Shown here: positions 1 through 11,639 of the stretch, piece after piece
How positions within the stretch are numbered: position 1 is the first letter of the stretch
Layout: each line of letters starts with the position of its first letter
DNA from: Diphasiastrum complanatum
Lineage: Eukaryota; Streptophyta; Lycopodiopsida; Lycopodiales; Lycopodiaceae
Assembly: GCA_029204225.1 (NCBI GenBank)
Contig: CM055094.1
Location: forward strand, 31,917,841-31,981,840
Reading direction: 5' to 3'
DNA length: 64,000 nucleotides
Program-made: the position numbers and the translations under genes
The notes under the pieces: generated by a model
Told to the model about the DNA's origin: nothing
The model's input: only the letters and a program-made list of their open reading frames with translations
The model's database searches: none

Positions 1-626
1 TGCTGGTATTTTTGCAAAAAAGAGACTTTTTTGAAAAAAATATGACAATATGACAACTGACCCTCCGAGAAACCTTTTTTTTCTGATATAATTTTTCACT
101 GACCTGGCAGTGGATAGATCTAAATCACACCTATGCACAGCGAATCGGACAAAGGTTCCTTTTCTATATTTTTAGAGTTTTGGTGATTTTTTTGGTGTTT
201 TTTTATGGTTTTTCTAATGTTTCTAGAAATCTGCTGGAAGGATTGTTTGCCCTTCAAACTGAAGGTTCTATGATCAAAACCGAAGGTGCTTGCAACTCGG
301 CAAATGTTTTCTGAAAGAGGGCAAAAAGTTATTAGCTCTGATGACAATTTTTGTCTTCTTTTGACCAACATCTGGTAGATTTGACCGATTTTTGTTGTTT
401 TTCTGGATATCTCAGATCCAAATGGATCTTAAGATTGATGATCTGAGTAGATTTCCCTTTTCCACAATCAGATTAGATTTCAAACAAGCAAATCCACTCA
501 AATCAGGCAAAATCACTCCCAAACTAATCCTAAATGTAGATTTAACACTATTCATGCCACGACAAGATGCCTAATGCAAGTTAATCATCCAAAAAACATG
601 CTGCAAACTGAAAAAATTGGCGTAGC

Positions 627-644
627 TCCCCGGAAATGGTGCCA
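627..644 (-). other. Primer binding site of a gypsy-type LTR retrotransposon (tRNA-Asp-like)
   Basis: Read on the minus strand, these 18 nt begin TGGCACCA and end CCGGGGA. This resembles the well-known plant Ty3/gypsy primer binding site complementary to the 3' end of tRNA-Asp (TGGCGCC...CCGGGGA), with about three mismatches. It sits 4 nt inside an LTR-like terminus (CCCACTACA on the minus strand, ending at 649). Bases 1-626 would then be the untranslated leader of that element. No gag or pol is present before the window edge. Confidence 0.6.
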
Positions 645-648
645 AAAT

Positions 649-1490
649 TGTAGTGGGTTTCTTTCCTTGCCTATCCAAGATCTAATCAATCTAGCATCGA
701 GAAGATGAAGTTAGTTGTCACGCGTAGATTCGTCCCCATGAGAGTGATAGCATAGTTCAAATTTCAGCATGGATGGAAGATTCACATCTAACTCTACCAT
801 CCACTAACCCTAAACATTAACACTACATCCATTAACACTAGATCCACCATAAAAATAACTTACTCTTTCTCTCTCTCCCTTTTTCTCTCATAAAAAGTAT
901 AAAAACATGCAATCCCAATAACAATCAGATCCAACAATTAGCAAAACGCAATAAAAGCATGAGAGATGGAGGAAAAGTGATAGAGAGCAAGGACATTCTT
1001 AAATCTGTTTCACAAGAGAACCAATCTCCTTTATTGAAATGAAGATATGTACATGTGTAAAAAACTCGAGTTGGTCCCTTTTTATAGTAGAGAGGAGGAC
1101 CCTAGCCTCTGAATCCTATTTGTCCATTTATGCCTCCCTAACTATTCAAATTTAAAAAAGAGTGGGAACCATCCAAATTGGAGGGAAACCCAACTTTATT
1201 CACTAACTTGACACCCTGCGACATTAAAAGTCTCGCAAAAAGGCCTAAAGTCCTTTTATTAACTTTCTAATTAATCAAATCTCTATGTGATCATCGGGTT
1301 GGACTTACACACACAGGGTGCCAAATCCCTCCCACTTATTAACTAGAGTTAGGGTTGCATTAGGATCCGCAACCATTAGAGAAAATATGGGCCCTATAAG
1401 AAATGCCATGTAGGAGAGAAAAAAATAACTATAAAGGAATTATAATATCACCTTAGTTTAGTCACATCAAACTCCACTGGTGTTTAACCA
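649..1490 (-). mobile_element. 5' LTR of a minus-strand Ty3/gypsy element
   Basis: The inner edge is well placed by the adjacent primer binding site: on the plus strand the LTR starts TGTAGTGGG at 649. On the minus strand the expected LTR parts follow in order. A TATA box (TATAAAAA) lies at 1086-1079, a polyadenylation signal AATAAA at 1035-1030, and the inner end is at 649. The outer edge is not clear; about 1490 is a guess from where the composition changes. A 14-bp block near 1403-1416 also occurs near 8059-8072, ahead of the second transposase-like copy, so the boundary with the next element is uncertain. Confidence 0.5.
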
Positions 1491-1679
1491 CAGTTAAAAT
1501 ACAATTTCTCAAAATGCTGAAATATTTTCTCCCAATAGTTGGGAACACTCAAAAATTTGAATTAGGAGTGACATTTCTGAAAAAAACCTACGCCATCTCT
1601 ATCTCCAGGGTCAAAAACAAGTGTTTAGTGCCATCTCTATCTCCAACAAAGTCGTTAGCGCCATCTCCAGCTTTGTTAT

Positions 1680-3700
1680 TGTCATTGTGTTGTTTGTTAC
1701 TATACTACTGTACTGATGACAAAGCTTTATCAACTTCTGATATGGTCCGATACAGGGAGGAAAAGCTAAAACATGTAGATTTATAGTATCAGGAACATTG
1801 TATCCTATTGATTCATGTTCATTGCAACATCCAGATTTTCATTCGGTGAGTCAGTTAATAATCTATGTGTCATGGTAAAAATGGTCTTTGGGTTACTGTG
1901 AGAATTTGATGCTCTACGAGAATGCACATTCAATGCAAAGAATACATTATTTGGAAGAGGAATCAAGGAAAATATCAAAGGAGTGCGAAGAAAAATCTAC
2001 AAAGATGAAAACTTGTTTGGATGAGAATGAGATGCTCAAGGAGAAGATCCAAAGGTTGAAATCTTCTTTGCATCATTATACAACTAGTAATGATGAGATA
2101 AAAATTGTATTTCAATCCATGCGTATCTCATATTTGTCTCTTGTTAAAGATACGGATGTGCTCAACAGAAAGGTCCGAAGCAACAAGAGGAAAAGACTGG
2201 TAAACAAGGATATATGTGATCTATCATCCAGAGGAGGTCATAGAAAAAGACGAATCCATGCATTCCAGTAAGTTATAGCTTATTTGGTATTGAATATTGC
2301 TTGAACTTTTTGATTCATTCATTATCACTAATTTGGTTATTTATTCATTTCAACTTTCTGTTGATTTGCTTATTATATACTATTGTGAATACTATGAGTG
2401 TCCTAATTTCTACTGACATTTTCATGAACATTATGTTTGCAATGCAGATCAGCATTGGTTGTTGAAGACCATTTGGCCAATGAGATTTCAATTGAAAACT
2501 CACTAGGCTCTATCTTGACTTCTAAATCTATGAAATCAATGTTAAATAATAATAAAATGAAAAAGATTAAGGCTTCAGTTACTGATAGCATTATGGATGA
2601 AGTTGGAAAAATATTAGACACTACATTGCTTCAGGGAGCATGTGACTTTTCTAGCATCAGTAGGGAAGCATATGCAGCAATGTTTAAGATGATAACGGAG
2701 GCATTTGCACAAGTAAATATTAAAAAGTTTCCAATCCCACGACCATTTCATCTTTTAAAAAAAAAAGACATGTTAAACCATGGTATGCAGACAATAGTTG
2801 GTAATCCATCTCATATCAATGAAGTGTATTGCTCGAAAGGAAAAAGTCTAGCATATAACAATTTCAACAATTTATTTATTGACATTAATCAGTTATTAAC
2901 ATTCATCATAAATTTTTACGGTATTACAAATGAGAATGTCAATAACAAGTTGATAGTTGTTCTCAAGTTAGATGAGTCTGAAATTATAAAAAGACAAAAA
3001 ATGGAAAGAGTCAGTCTCACAATCATGAATGGAGCACTTTCAAATTTAGAAGACTCAGAAGGCCTCAATTTCGGTGTTCAATCAGAAAATGATATCTGGT
3101 GGTTGGCAGCATTTCGGATATAGCAGTTCCTTTGCATAATAAATAGGGATAATCATTTGAATATGGATTTCATATCTAAAATCTTCTCTGTGTTAATATT
3201 ATGAGGCTAATCACGTTTTTGTATTTTCTTATAGGTGCTGAAAGAAGACCATAACATTCTCTCATGGATATTTAATGAAACATCATATCCTGCCACAATA
3301 AAAAATCACATGGAGGGAGTTCCACTCAATATTCCTGGAATTGGCACTTTCAACATTGAATGGCATTTAGCAGGAGATCTGAAGACATTAAAATGTATGT
3401 TCAATGTATCTCATGGCGCTAACTCTAAACACCCTTGTTTGTACTGCATGAATTTTATCGGATGTCTCCGAAGAGACGAAAACAGCAAAAGACATGACAA
3501 GGAGTACATGAATATCAAGAGATCGAGAAGATCCTAATTGGAAACCTGTACTACCGATTCCTCTACGAAATGTTCATATCTGTACATTGCATGCGGCGGT
3601 GCGTAAAAAATAATATATCTTCACATTTTGTTTGCATGGAATTCCGAGCCAGAGGCCTCTGCAAAGGAAGCTATTTAGTGATCAAGCAACTTAACCACAA
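1680..3700 (+). pseudogene. Transposase-like gene, copy 1 (unfamiliar family), decayed
   Basis: A multi-exon gene on the plus strand, broken by mutations. The segments are: 1730-1785, with the motif RYREE, then a stop and a 1-base frameshift relative to copy 2; 1888-2267, a Lys/Glu-rich predicted coiled coil; 2448-3117; and 3235-3540, which carries HLAGDLKTLKCM and PCLYCM. The splice from 2267 (GTAAGT) to 2448 (TGCAG) joins phases cleanly. Downstream homology to copy 2 continues to about 3690 through frameshifts. Family inference: an Asp in a KLDESE segment, the Asp in GDLK, and a CxxC pair resemble RNase H-fold transposases expanded in ferns and some animals, but I cannot name the superfamily. 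The intron at 3118-3234 sits at the same place and phase as in copy 2, but its donor reads CGG|ATATAG, so GT is lost. Confidence 0.6.
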
Positions 3701-4844
3701 CTAACAAAGTTAAGCACCACAATGCTCGGTGCAAAGGAGGGAGAAAAAACTCCTACAAAAAAAAAAAAGACCTAACAAACATGCCACATTGTGGGGCCAA
3801 TATTGAGTTTCTATTCAAAAACCCATATGATGGCCAATACTTCCATATTAACACCATACAAAGAAGACTTGGCACTAGGGAGAGCAAGGGATATGTGAAG
3901 ACAACAATTCAACTCTCAATAGTAATTGAAAACATGGATAATTTTTTGTTAGGACGAGAGTATACTACTCATCCAATCTCTTATATTAGGTCATAGTAGG
4001 TTATAACATTGTATATGGGGTGATGGCTACATTATAACTTTGGATATGGGGTGATGTCTACACAAATTCTTTCAAGCATGTGACAACACACATTATAGTT
4101 TAGTCTTATTAATTCCTTCACAAGTCTAAGTTCAAGATTCCAAATAAGTAGTTGACATCTTGTGAAGACTCTAGTTGACAGTTTAGTATATATGGATTTC
4201 CATGTTGACCAAATGTTGGGAATTACTCTTCAATTGTCTGGTATATGGTAAGATAACAGCAGGGAATTCGCCATATTTAGGGTGATGCCTTTTCTGACAA
4301 ATCATGCTGTTGTTGCCTAGTCTGATGCTGATGTTACCTAAAGTAAAACTGGACCATCACTGCAATCTGAACCCAAGCAAATAAGATCATAAAAAAAAAT
4401 GGACAATTCTCCATGGAAAGTGTCAACATGTTTCCGATCCTTTAGCAAGCTATTTGTCCTGAATTCTGAAAGCATAATGTGTTTGTTTAATTTAGGCTGC
4501 TAAGAATTTTAAGTTTCAATGTTATGATGAGATCTGAATTTGCACGAAGATTTTAAGCAATAAACCTTGCTGCAAATAGGTATATTATATGAAACATTTT
4601 CCACAATAGCTTGACCATTCATCCCTGCCACTTTTAACATCCTTCATCAGGTTTATCATCAGAAGCAGACCAGAAGACCCATTCATTGGTCAGGTGCAAA
4701 TTATCTGTGAGCACTGAATGCTAATAAATTTCATTGTCGAGCTTGGATCTATATGCATATTGTATTACTCAAATTGGGGACTACAACTTGAATAAGTGGC
4801 AGTCAATTTGAACCAGCTGCTGTTAGCACTTCAACCAATTACCT
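3700..4844. other. No recognisable gene
   Basis: An AT-rich stretch between the transposase-like copy 1 and the unknown minus-strand gene. It has one open frame of 71 codons (3781-3996, plus strand) with no recognisable motif and no supporting splice signals. The last few hundred bases before 4845 may be the 3' UTR of the minus-strand gene. Confidence 0.4.
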
Positions 4845-6551
4845 TCATTCCCCGCACACACTTCTATCTTCGTTCTTCTCTTTCTTATGTTCCTCATGCA
4901 ACAAAACTTCAGCACTGGAATGAGGACGCATAGGCATTTTTGCATTTATTTCAAGAGCTCCATCTACGTCCCGCTCAGATATTCCCAGACTTGAAGGGCA
5001 TTTTTCAGATGTCTGTGGGCAACATGATATTTTGTCTGCAGACTTTCTCCCATTGCTTGAAGGACAGTTCTCAGATCTTTCGGTATTTCTAGATAGTGGA
5101 GAGCGAATAATTTCAGTTTTCTTCACTGTTTGATCAGAACAAGAATGCATCAATTAGGCAGAGCAGAAATTTTTTACTTGTTAAATACATTTGGGAGCAC
5201 GAACCTAACAAAGTTATGCAACCAGAATATGAAATGAGCTGATGCCGTGGCTGTCTATTGTGAAGCTTCTTCTTTGCTTGCATGCCAAGCCTGTTTAAAA
5301 TGGGATCCAATAGATTACCCATGATAAATGGTACTGTTTTATCAATTTTAAAAGTATACTTCGTGCAAAAGGAAGTAAAAACTCTCAGAGAAATGAACTT
5401 TAAAGCTTCTCCGCTAGACTATATTTTTCACCTCAGAGTATCTGGGGGCCGCATTTCAGAAATCTTTCAATCACTGAATGATGAGACGGTATCAGCTAAA
5501 AAATCCAACAGAGTACACTAGTTTACATATAACTGGGAGGGTACATCCAACAGAGTACACTAGTTAACATATAACTGGGAGGAGGGTACTGCACCACGTA
5601 TTCTAGTCTATGTGGATGGCGATTAGTCATCAAGGTAAAGGTAAAACTCTCAGTATCTTGACTCTTGAGTGGAATACCACCCAGATAAAGCTCCATTGCT
5701 CTAATAATTCAATGTGGTCTTCTCTAGAAGCCGTGGATGGAATTCTAAAGACTTCAAAATGAAAAGAAACCCAAGTCATGAAAGCATTGCTGTTCAAACC
5801 CGTAACAACTGCTTATGCGGAATTAGTGTGGTTCTTCTTCACTTTATCGTACCCTAAAAGGAATATAAATCTAACATGGAAGTAGAAAGATAGCAACTGC
5901 AAATCAGAATTGATTTGAACTTTCACTGGTTGACTTTATCATACCTCATAGCTATTTTAAATCCGAATTGATATTTAGTTCCTGCAGTCTTTGATTGCAG
6001 ATCAAAAGCAACCAGAGCCGATGAGATACACAAAATTGAAATACAGAATGGAAAGGATAAATTGACTTCATCATGTAAAGAGCATATATAATTTATATTA
6101 TAGCTTTAGTTCTCAAACCTGGGAAATCATCCACCGATGGATCCGTCACGTAAGTTTTGGTCCGTCCAAACCATGGAACAACATTGTTTGAATCCATGGC
6201 GTGAGATGGAGGAGGAAGGCGAAGTTGTTCTGTGACATCTGATGCCATTCGGTTATAGCTAAATTCATCCTCAAGAGCAATGCGCTTCACTTTGTTTCCA
6301 AGAACAACTTCAGTGATCGAGCTCGATCTTCTATGGTAGGATGGAAGGGGTGCATGAACGAGCTGAGGGTGATAAGCATGACTTGGAGGCTTTCCCTGCA
6401 GGTGGGTTGTGATCGGAGTGTTCACAAGCCCATGGTAGAATTGTTGTCTGTGTGGATCCGACGCGCCTTTTTCTAATAAGGAAAGCCGAGGTCTGCGATG
6501 AGAGTAATCTGAAAGTGTACACTTCTTTTTACACACTTTAGCTTGAGCCAT
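4845..6551 (-). CDS. Unrecognised spliced gene
   Basis: This is probably a real host gene, but I do not recognise the product. The first coding exon runs from ATG at 6551 to about 6119, where CCCAG|GTTTGA gives a donor. It encodes about 144 residues, basic and Ser/Pro/His-rich, beginning MAQAKVCKKK and containing ITEVVLGNKVKRIALEDEFS and DPSVDDFPG. Further plausible exons are a short one near 5466-5436 (ending CTGAG|GTGAAA) and one near 5297-5207 (after TTTAAACAG; encodes LGMQAKKKLHNRQPRHQL; donor TTAG|GTTCGT). The last exon, about 5123-4845, is Ser/Lys/Glu-rich and ends SVCGE-stop. There are no membrane segments or catalytic motifs. Codon use and splice sites look functional, but joining phases across the middle exons are not proven. 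It is flanked on both sides by copies of the transposase-like gene. Confidence 0.45.
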
Positions 6552-7275
6552 CTATAATTGTACAGCAATCTGGTATGGATAGCCTTGGAATTTTGGCCAC
6601 TCAAACGCTGACTAGAGCACAATAATGCATTCATTTCAAGGAATGGATGGTCGTAATCTGTTGCGTCCTTGAAACAAGCATTTATGGAAGAAATATGGCT
6701 CTTGGACAGGAATTATCGTGTCTTGATCTTACTAAAAGAAATCTATTGAGGAGCTTTATGATGATTCCAGTGGCTGGTATGTTTCTTAAGCCATGATAAT
6801 GGTTTTCAGATAAGCTTATAACCGACGTAGAATACCTCGAAGCAGGTGCAAGAGACGTGGTTGCGGTATTCAGAGATGTATACACAAAAAAGAAATACTC
6901 TACTCACCAGGTGATGAAGCCATATGCTCTTTAATGGAGTCTTTGAGGAACAGGATGCAGGAACACCTGTTGTTGTACCATAACAGTTTGATCAAACCGA
7001 ACCCATCTCTGGACAAAGCAATGCAAGTGTCCTCCTGGCTCTCGTGCCAATGCACGCATTCAAGCCCAAGCAAAAAAGGGTTCTGAGGCAATGTCTTTCT
7101 GGATTGGACAAACAATAAATATGCATACGAAAATGCAAGATGAAGGTATGATCCTTGAGGAGCTTTAGTTCACAAATAGACTGCACTAAAGCTGGAATTG
7201 CTGAGAATACTAGCGTCTGTTCTATCTGTTGATGGCAAGGAAGATCATAGTACTGCAGTGGAACTAATTAGAGAA

Positions 7276-7278
<3 letters not shown>
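6552..7278. other. Upstream region of the 4.8-6.6 kb gene; no clear coding
   Basis: Several short minus-strand frames (60-70 codons) are present, but none has a motif or convincing splice sites. If the TATA box near 7.4 kb is real, this stretch is 5' UTR and a 5' UTR intron of the minus-strand gene. Confidence 0.3.

Positions 7279-7330
<52 letters not shown>
7279..7330. repeat. (CT)26 microsatellite
   Basis: An uninterrupted 52-bp TC/GA dinucleotide run. On the minus strand it would be a GA tract just downstream of a TATA box, a common position for GA tracts in plant 5' UTRs. Confidence 0.97.
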
Positions 7331-7333
<3 letters not shown>

Positions 7334-7394
7334 GAGACGGTTAAAGATGAAGAGACTGTGTTGCTTCGGCTGAAGTCTCGATGAGGCTTAGTGC

Positions 7395-7445
7395 CACTGA
7401 ATATATATATATTACCCCGACCACTTGGATGATTGCCACGTGGTT
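7395..7445 (-). promoter_or_regulatory. Possible promoter with G-box and TATA box
   Basis: On the minus strand a perfect G-box (CACGTG within CCACGTGG, about 7437-7442) lies some 30 bp upstream of a long TATATATATA element (7399-7412). The (GA)26 tract follows 70 bp further on. The order G-box, TATA, GA-rich leader suits a promoter for the gene whose ATG is at 6551. G-boxes bind bZIP and bHLH factors in plants. This is inferred from motifs only. Confidence 0.35.
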
Positions 7446-7459
7446 GAATTTGCCACGCG

Positions 7460-8555
7460 GACTCTTTTCAATGGTTAATGAAGAGAACGTGGCATGATCT
7501 GAACGTTTAAGACAGAATCCAACGGTGGAGGGCGTAGAATCATAAAGTGCCATCAAGATCTTGGTGGTTGGTTTAGTATATCTTGCAACTAGTTCTTTTT
7601 GAGCTTTTAAGGAACCACCCACTCAATTCCTTAAGGACCTCACATAGCCACAAGGACAAGTGAGTATATCCTTACAATGATCCTCTAAACGCCCATTATG
7701 GTACACAAAAAATAGTATATACATAATTCTCAATATTTTTTTAATGATTCCATCCATCAGGGTTACGTATTCTCAAGGTTTCCATCCACGAGGACTCCAT
7801 ATTCTTAAAAGTTAAAAATCATACCCAATCAAATTTGTAAGAAAAAAAAATGAGGTCTCATTAGTGTGCCCTAGGTAATGGTGGTCCTCAAACTCAATTT
7901 GGACCATTGATTTATAAGATTTGAGTAGACACACGTTATGGTTATGAAATCCCTTAGTGACAAGGTGATACTCTTTGACATTGCCCACTACCATAGTAGT
8001 CCAAAGACCCTCATGTCGCATTAGAGGAGTTCTCAATATCAAAAAGACCCATTAAGGAATGCCATGTAGGATAAAGAAAAAAATCAAAATAAAAAAACAA
8101 TATTGTTTATTTGCTTGCTCCCACCACTCCTGAGGCCTCCCCAACTCCCAATGATCTAACCATAGTAGTCTAAAGTCACAGTTAAGAACTCTAAACTGTT
8201 CACAGTCTAACTTGTCTAAATTCGAATATACATTACCTCCATTGGATCTCAAATATGAGCGCCGCATCATGCATATTTCCCTCCACTGGAATGAAAATAT
8301 GAGCGCCATCTTCAAATATGAACGTCGTCTTCACATTGGAATGAAAATATGAGCGTCATCGTGCCATCTCCAAATTTGAATCAAGCAGAAAAGCAAAATC
8401 AATGAATTGATGGTACAGAGTATATAATGTAATAAAAGATAAGTACCTTTTTTTGTTTTAAAAAATTTATTCTTAGTGCTTTGATGACTAGGATTACTTT
8501 CTTGTTTTTTTTTTTTTTTTTTCTGATGACGACATTGTATCATCTACATTTGGAT
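7460..8555. other. No recognisable gene; possible subterminal repeats of copy 2
   Basis: No coding sequence is recognised. At 8240-8380 a short unit recurs (AATATGAGCGCCATC / AATATGAACGTCGTC / AATATGAGCGTCATC), and GCGCCATCTCCA-like units also precede copy 1 at 1590-1670. These may be subterminal repeats of the transposon family. The 14-bp block AATGCCATGTAGGA near 8059 is shared with 1403. Confidence 0.35.
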
Positions 8556-8559
8556 ATCC

Positions 8560-9990
8560 CTAATGATTTGGCACCTTTGCAGAGAAGAGGAGGCAAAGGA
8601 ATTCCAATATCTGCTGATGATCGTTCCCGTTATAGGGAAAAAGGAAAGAAGAACTTGGATTTGTGGACAGACAGAACATTGTATCCTCAAGATCCTGACA
8701 CATTCACTCATCCCACATGAGTCTTCAATAACTCATCTAGTTACATCAGTTCGAAAATGATATATGGTGGTTGGTAGCTTTTCAGGTAATTTTTCTCATT
8801 ATTAGATTAGATTCAATGGACAGTAAGAATTCTTATTTAACTAAGCTGGTTTCATGATTTGGACAGGTCTTGAAGGAGAATCATGATATATTATCATGGA
8901 TATTCTCTAGGACATCTTACCCTAGGATCATCAAGGACCGTATGGAAGGAGGATTTCTCAATGTTCCAGGAGTTGGAGACTTTAATGTTGAATGGCACTT
9001 AACAGGTGATTTGAAAACATTGAAATGCATGTATAATGTCTCTCACGGTGCTACATCTAAAAATCCTTGTTTATACTGCATGAAAATGGCAAAAGATGTA
9101 ACTAGAAGTACAGGAATTACTAGAGAAAATACAGATCCAAATTGGAAGCCAGTATTGCCTATTCCCTTGAAAAATGTGCATGTCTGCACTCTTCATGTAG
9201 AAGTTAGGATAATAGAGAAGCTTGTTTATCTTCATATAATTTTTGTGTGGAATAGTAAGCCATCATCATCAGCGAAGGAAGCTATTTGTCGATTAGAAGA
9301 TGTTTTATCGAAAGCAGGACTTCATAAGGGACATGTCAAAATACAGAAAGATGAAAAGCTTTTTGGAAAGTTAGGGAATATGCCCACTAAGCCAAGCATC
9401 GGAGGAGAAAAAGCACGTCGATTCCTATCAAACCATATTGGTAAGGCTTCTAACATTCAACACTCAGTCTGGAAAGATATCGTTGCTGCCACTCAGGACT
9501 CAGGGGTGATCAACAAATCAAGATTATTAAAAGTTGATGTATGGAGAAAGCTTGACAGCATGATTAAAATATTAAGAAAAGACAAATTTTCTAATATTGA
9601 TAAGAGAGCTTTGCAAAAGACCTGTGTCGATTTTGTTGATGCAGTATCAAAAGCATGGGGAGAAGATCACATCACTCATTGAATAATTAGTATGCATGCT
9701 CAAAGCAGCTTTCAATTCAACTATATATTTTGATCCAAGCATAAGACTGACATAATGATTTTGACATGGGCAACACCACATACTAAGAGATCATACATCA
9801 TTTTTTGCAAACACATATGGAAGCCTAAGTGTTTGGTCATCACAAGGGTTGAAGAAGTCACATTGGCAAGCACGGGCAACATTTCATCGAAATACACAAC
9901 ATGGAGGAACCAATGAAAAACGAAACTATATTTGCCAATTATGTCAGTGGTTCTACCGCAGAGTTCAAATTCAACAGATCAACAAATCTT
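8560..9990 (+). pseudogene. Transposase-like gene, copy 2, with internal deletion
   Basis: The first part (8563-8740) encodes DDRSRYREKGKKNLDLW, homologous to copy 1 near 1740. It then jumps to ENDIWWLVAFQ, which matches copy 1 near 3085. About 1.3 kb of coding and intron present in copy 1, including the coiled coil, is therefore missing. An intact intron follows, 8786-8866 (CAG|GTAATT to GGACAG). The main exon 8867-9682 encodes HLTGDLKTLKCMYN, PCLYCM and a basic C-terminal half. After a short gap, 9810-9960 encodes KSHWQARATFHRNTQHGG and CQWFYRR, the probable C-terminal motif block. Stops near 9682 separate the pieces. Role inferred: DNA transposase with an RNase H-like core; superfamily unknown. 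Confidence 0.6.
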
Positions 9991-10112
9991 CAAATTACAA
10001 CAAATTTAGAAAAGCTTGCAAATTCATTGAGTAGCAAAGAAGCTAAAAATTCAGAGCTACAAAGATGCTACAAATGTAAATTGTATTTATAATATTCAAT
10101 ATATACAAAGTT

Positions 10113-11360
10113 TCATTCAGTGGGATCTGATATTTCATCTTGTCCAATTGTTGTGCTATCATGCAGTAACTCTCTACTTGCATATGCATCCAGAAGATGC
10201 ACATTATCCTTGTTACCACTCAATTCTATATACATTGCATACAATGAATAATGGGAACTCCTTAATGGTACATTGCCATCTACAAATCCTAATATGTTTA
10301 AGACATACGATTTCTTCACAAAAATTATTCTATTTGCTTTAGCAAATTTATGTCCACCTAGATAATAAGATAAGGCTTTCACAGTCATTATCATAGTCTC
10401 TCCAACTGGATTGAGTTTGGAATGAGCAACACAAACTTCATTTTTTTGAAAGTGGCTCAAGTAGTGGCCGAGACCACTATCCCTGTGGAAAGATGATGAA
10501 TGTTGTCTGAAGCCCCCTCGATGAGTAGCAAAGTCATCGATCAAAAGTGTATTCTGCATAACAAAATTGGAGTTCTTAGTTTATAAAATTTAATAGAACA
10601 CATACACTAGATAAAATACAGTAAAACTTCTAAACTTATGCATTCATCATCATCTGCTACAACTAGATCGGGATGATCTATATTGTGACCACCTATTGAA
10701 GAAGAGCCATCTGCAAATTTCATAACCGATGGACGAGGGAATCCCAGCTGGGCCTGAAATGAAATATATTTCTCATCAGATGGAAAACTTCGTCCATGAT
10801 CACGAACATTTGCTATAGCCAAGGACAAACATTCCACACCAATCAGAATACCTTCTTCATCATCATAGTCAATGCCCGGCAGCAGTCTTCGATTTCAAAA
10901 TCAACAATGTCAAAGAACTCAGAAATGTGCTTGACAATAGACAAAGCACCTCATCCTCCCGATAATTGAAAAAAACACATAGATCTGCTGTTGTGATATA
11001 CACATCTTCGTTTATATAATATTTCGACAAATCAAAAAAGCATTTAGCATGTACATCAACAATGTTTTCCTCGATATTGGCATTAGAGCCAATGAAAGCA
11101 TCCATCGGCTTATCAGACACTCACATAGTCAGTGTCTTTATCCGGATTATCAAAGAAAAATGACTGGTATCCTTTATAGAATGTTCAGTACTAGAGGATG
11201 AAGGGATCCCAATATCATGAATCGATGTATCTGACTCTACTAGAATTTGTACTAACATGAAAAATACAAGTCCGGTTTGATACTCAAGAAAACAACATTT
11301 TCGTTTAAAACAATTACATTCACTGGACTTCTTAAATTGGTCAAAGAGTTTAGTGTACAT
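10113..11360 (-). pseudogene. Unknown second gene, convergent with the transposase-like copy 2
   Basis: I do not recognise the protein. Reading from 11360 down, one frame continues to 10869 with a single TGA at 11123-11121. That TGA overlaps a GTGAGT and could be either a decayed codon or a donor. A single extra G near 10880 then shifts the frame: with the shift allowed, KTAAG continues as IDYDDEEGILIGVECLSLAI and runs to about 10620. After a short gap that looks like an intron (acceptor TTATGCAG near 10554), the last exon 10553-10113 encodes NTLLIDDFATHRGGFRQ, GLGHYLSHFQ and NPVGETMIMTVKALSYYLGG, ending SDPTE-stop. It ends about 150 bp from the end of copy 2, tail to tail. That packing suggests an accessory gene of the same element, but this is an inference. 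Two lesions argue for decay. Confidence 0.45.
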
Positions 11361-11639
11361 CCAGTCTAGTCATTGCTTATAATGTGGAAAAGTATATACA
11401 AGGTCAGTGAAATGCTAAACAACAAATTACACAAAGAGATTAAAGGGATACTAATTATGTCCCTAAATCTGACATACTGGTCATAAAAAACATCCAGAAT
11501 TTGATGTGTTGTATTGACACATATAAGAAAGGCCGGAAGACGGACTTAAAGTACTCTATTCACTCAGTTATACCAAACTTAGTGAGAAATCTGGTGAACA
11601 AGGACTCCTCTGACTAGGATCAGACAAGGAAGCCATTGC

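Noticed and set aside
621-650. A tRNA gene
   Set aside because: Only the 18 nt complementary to a tRNA 3' end are present, with no cloverleaf; this is a primer binding site.
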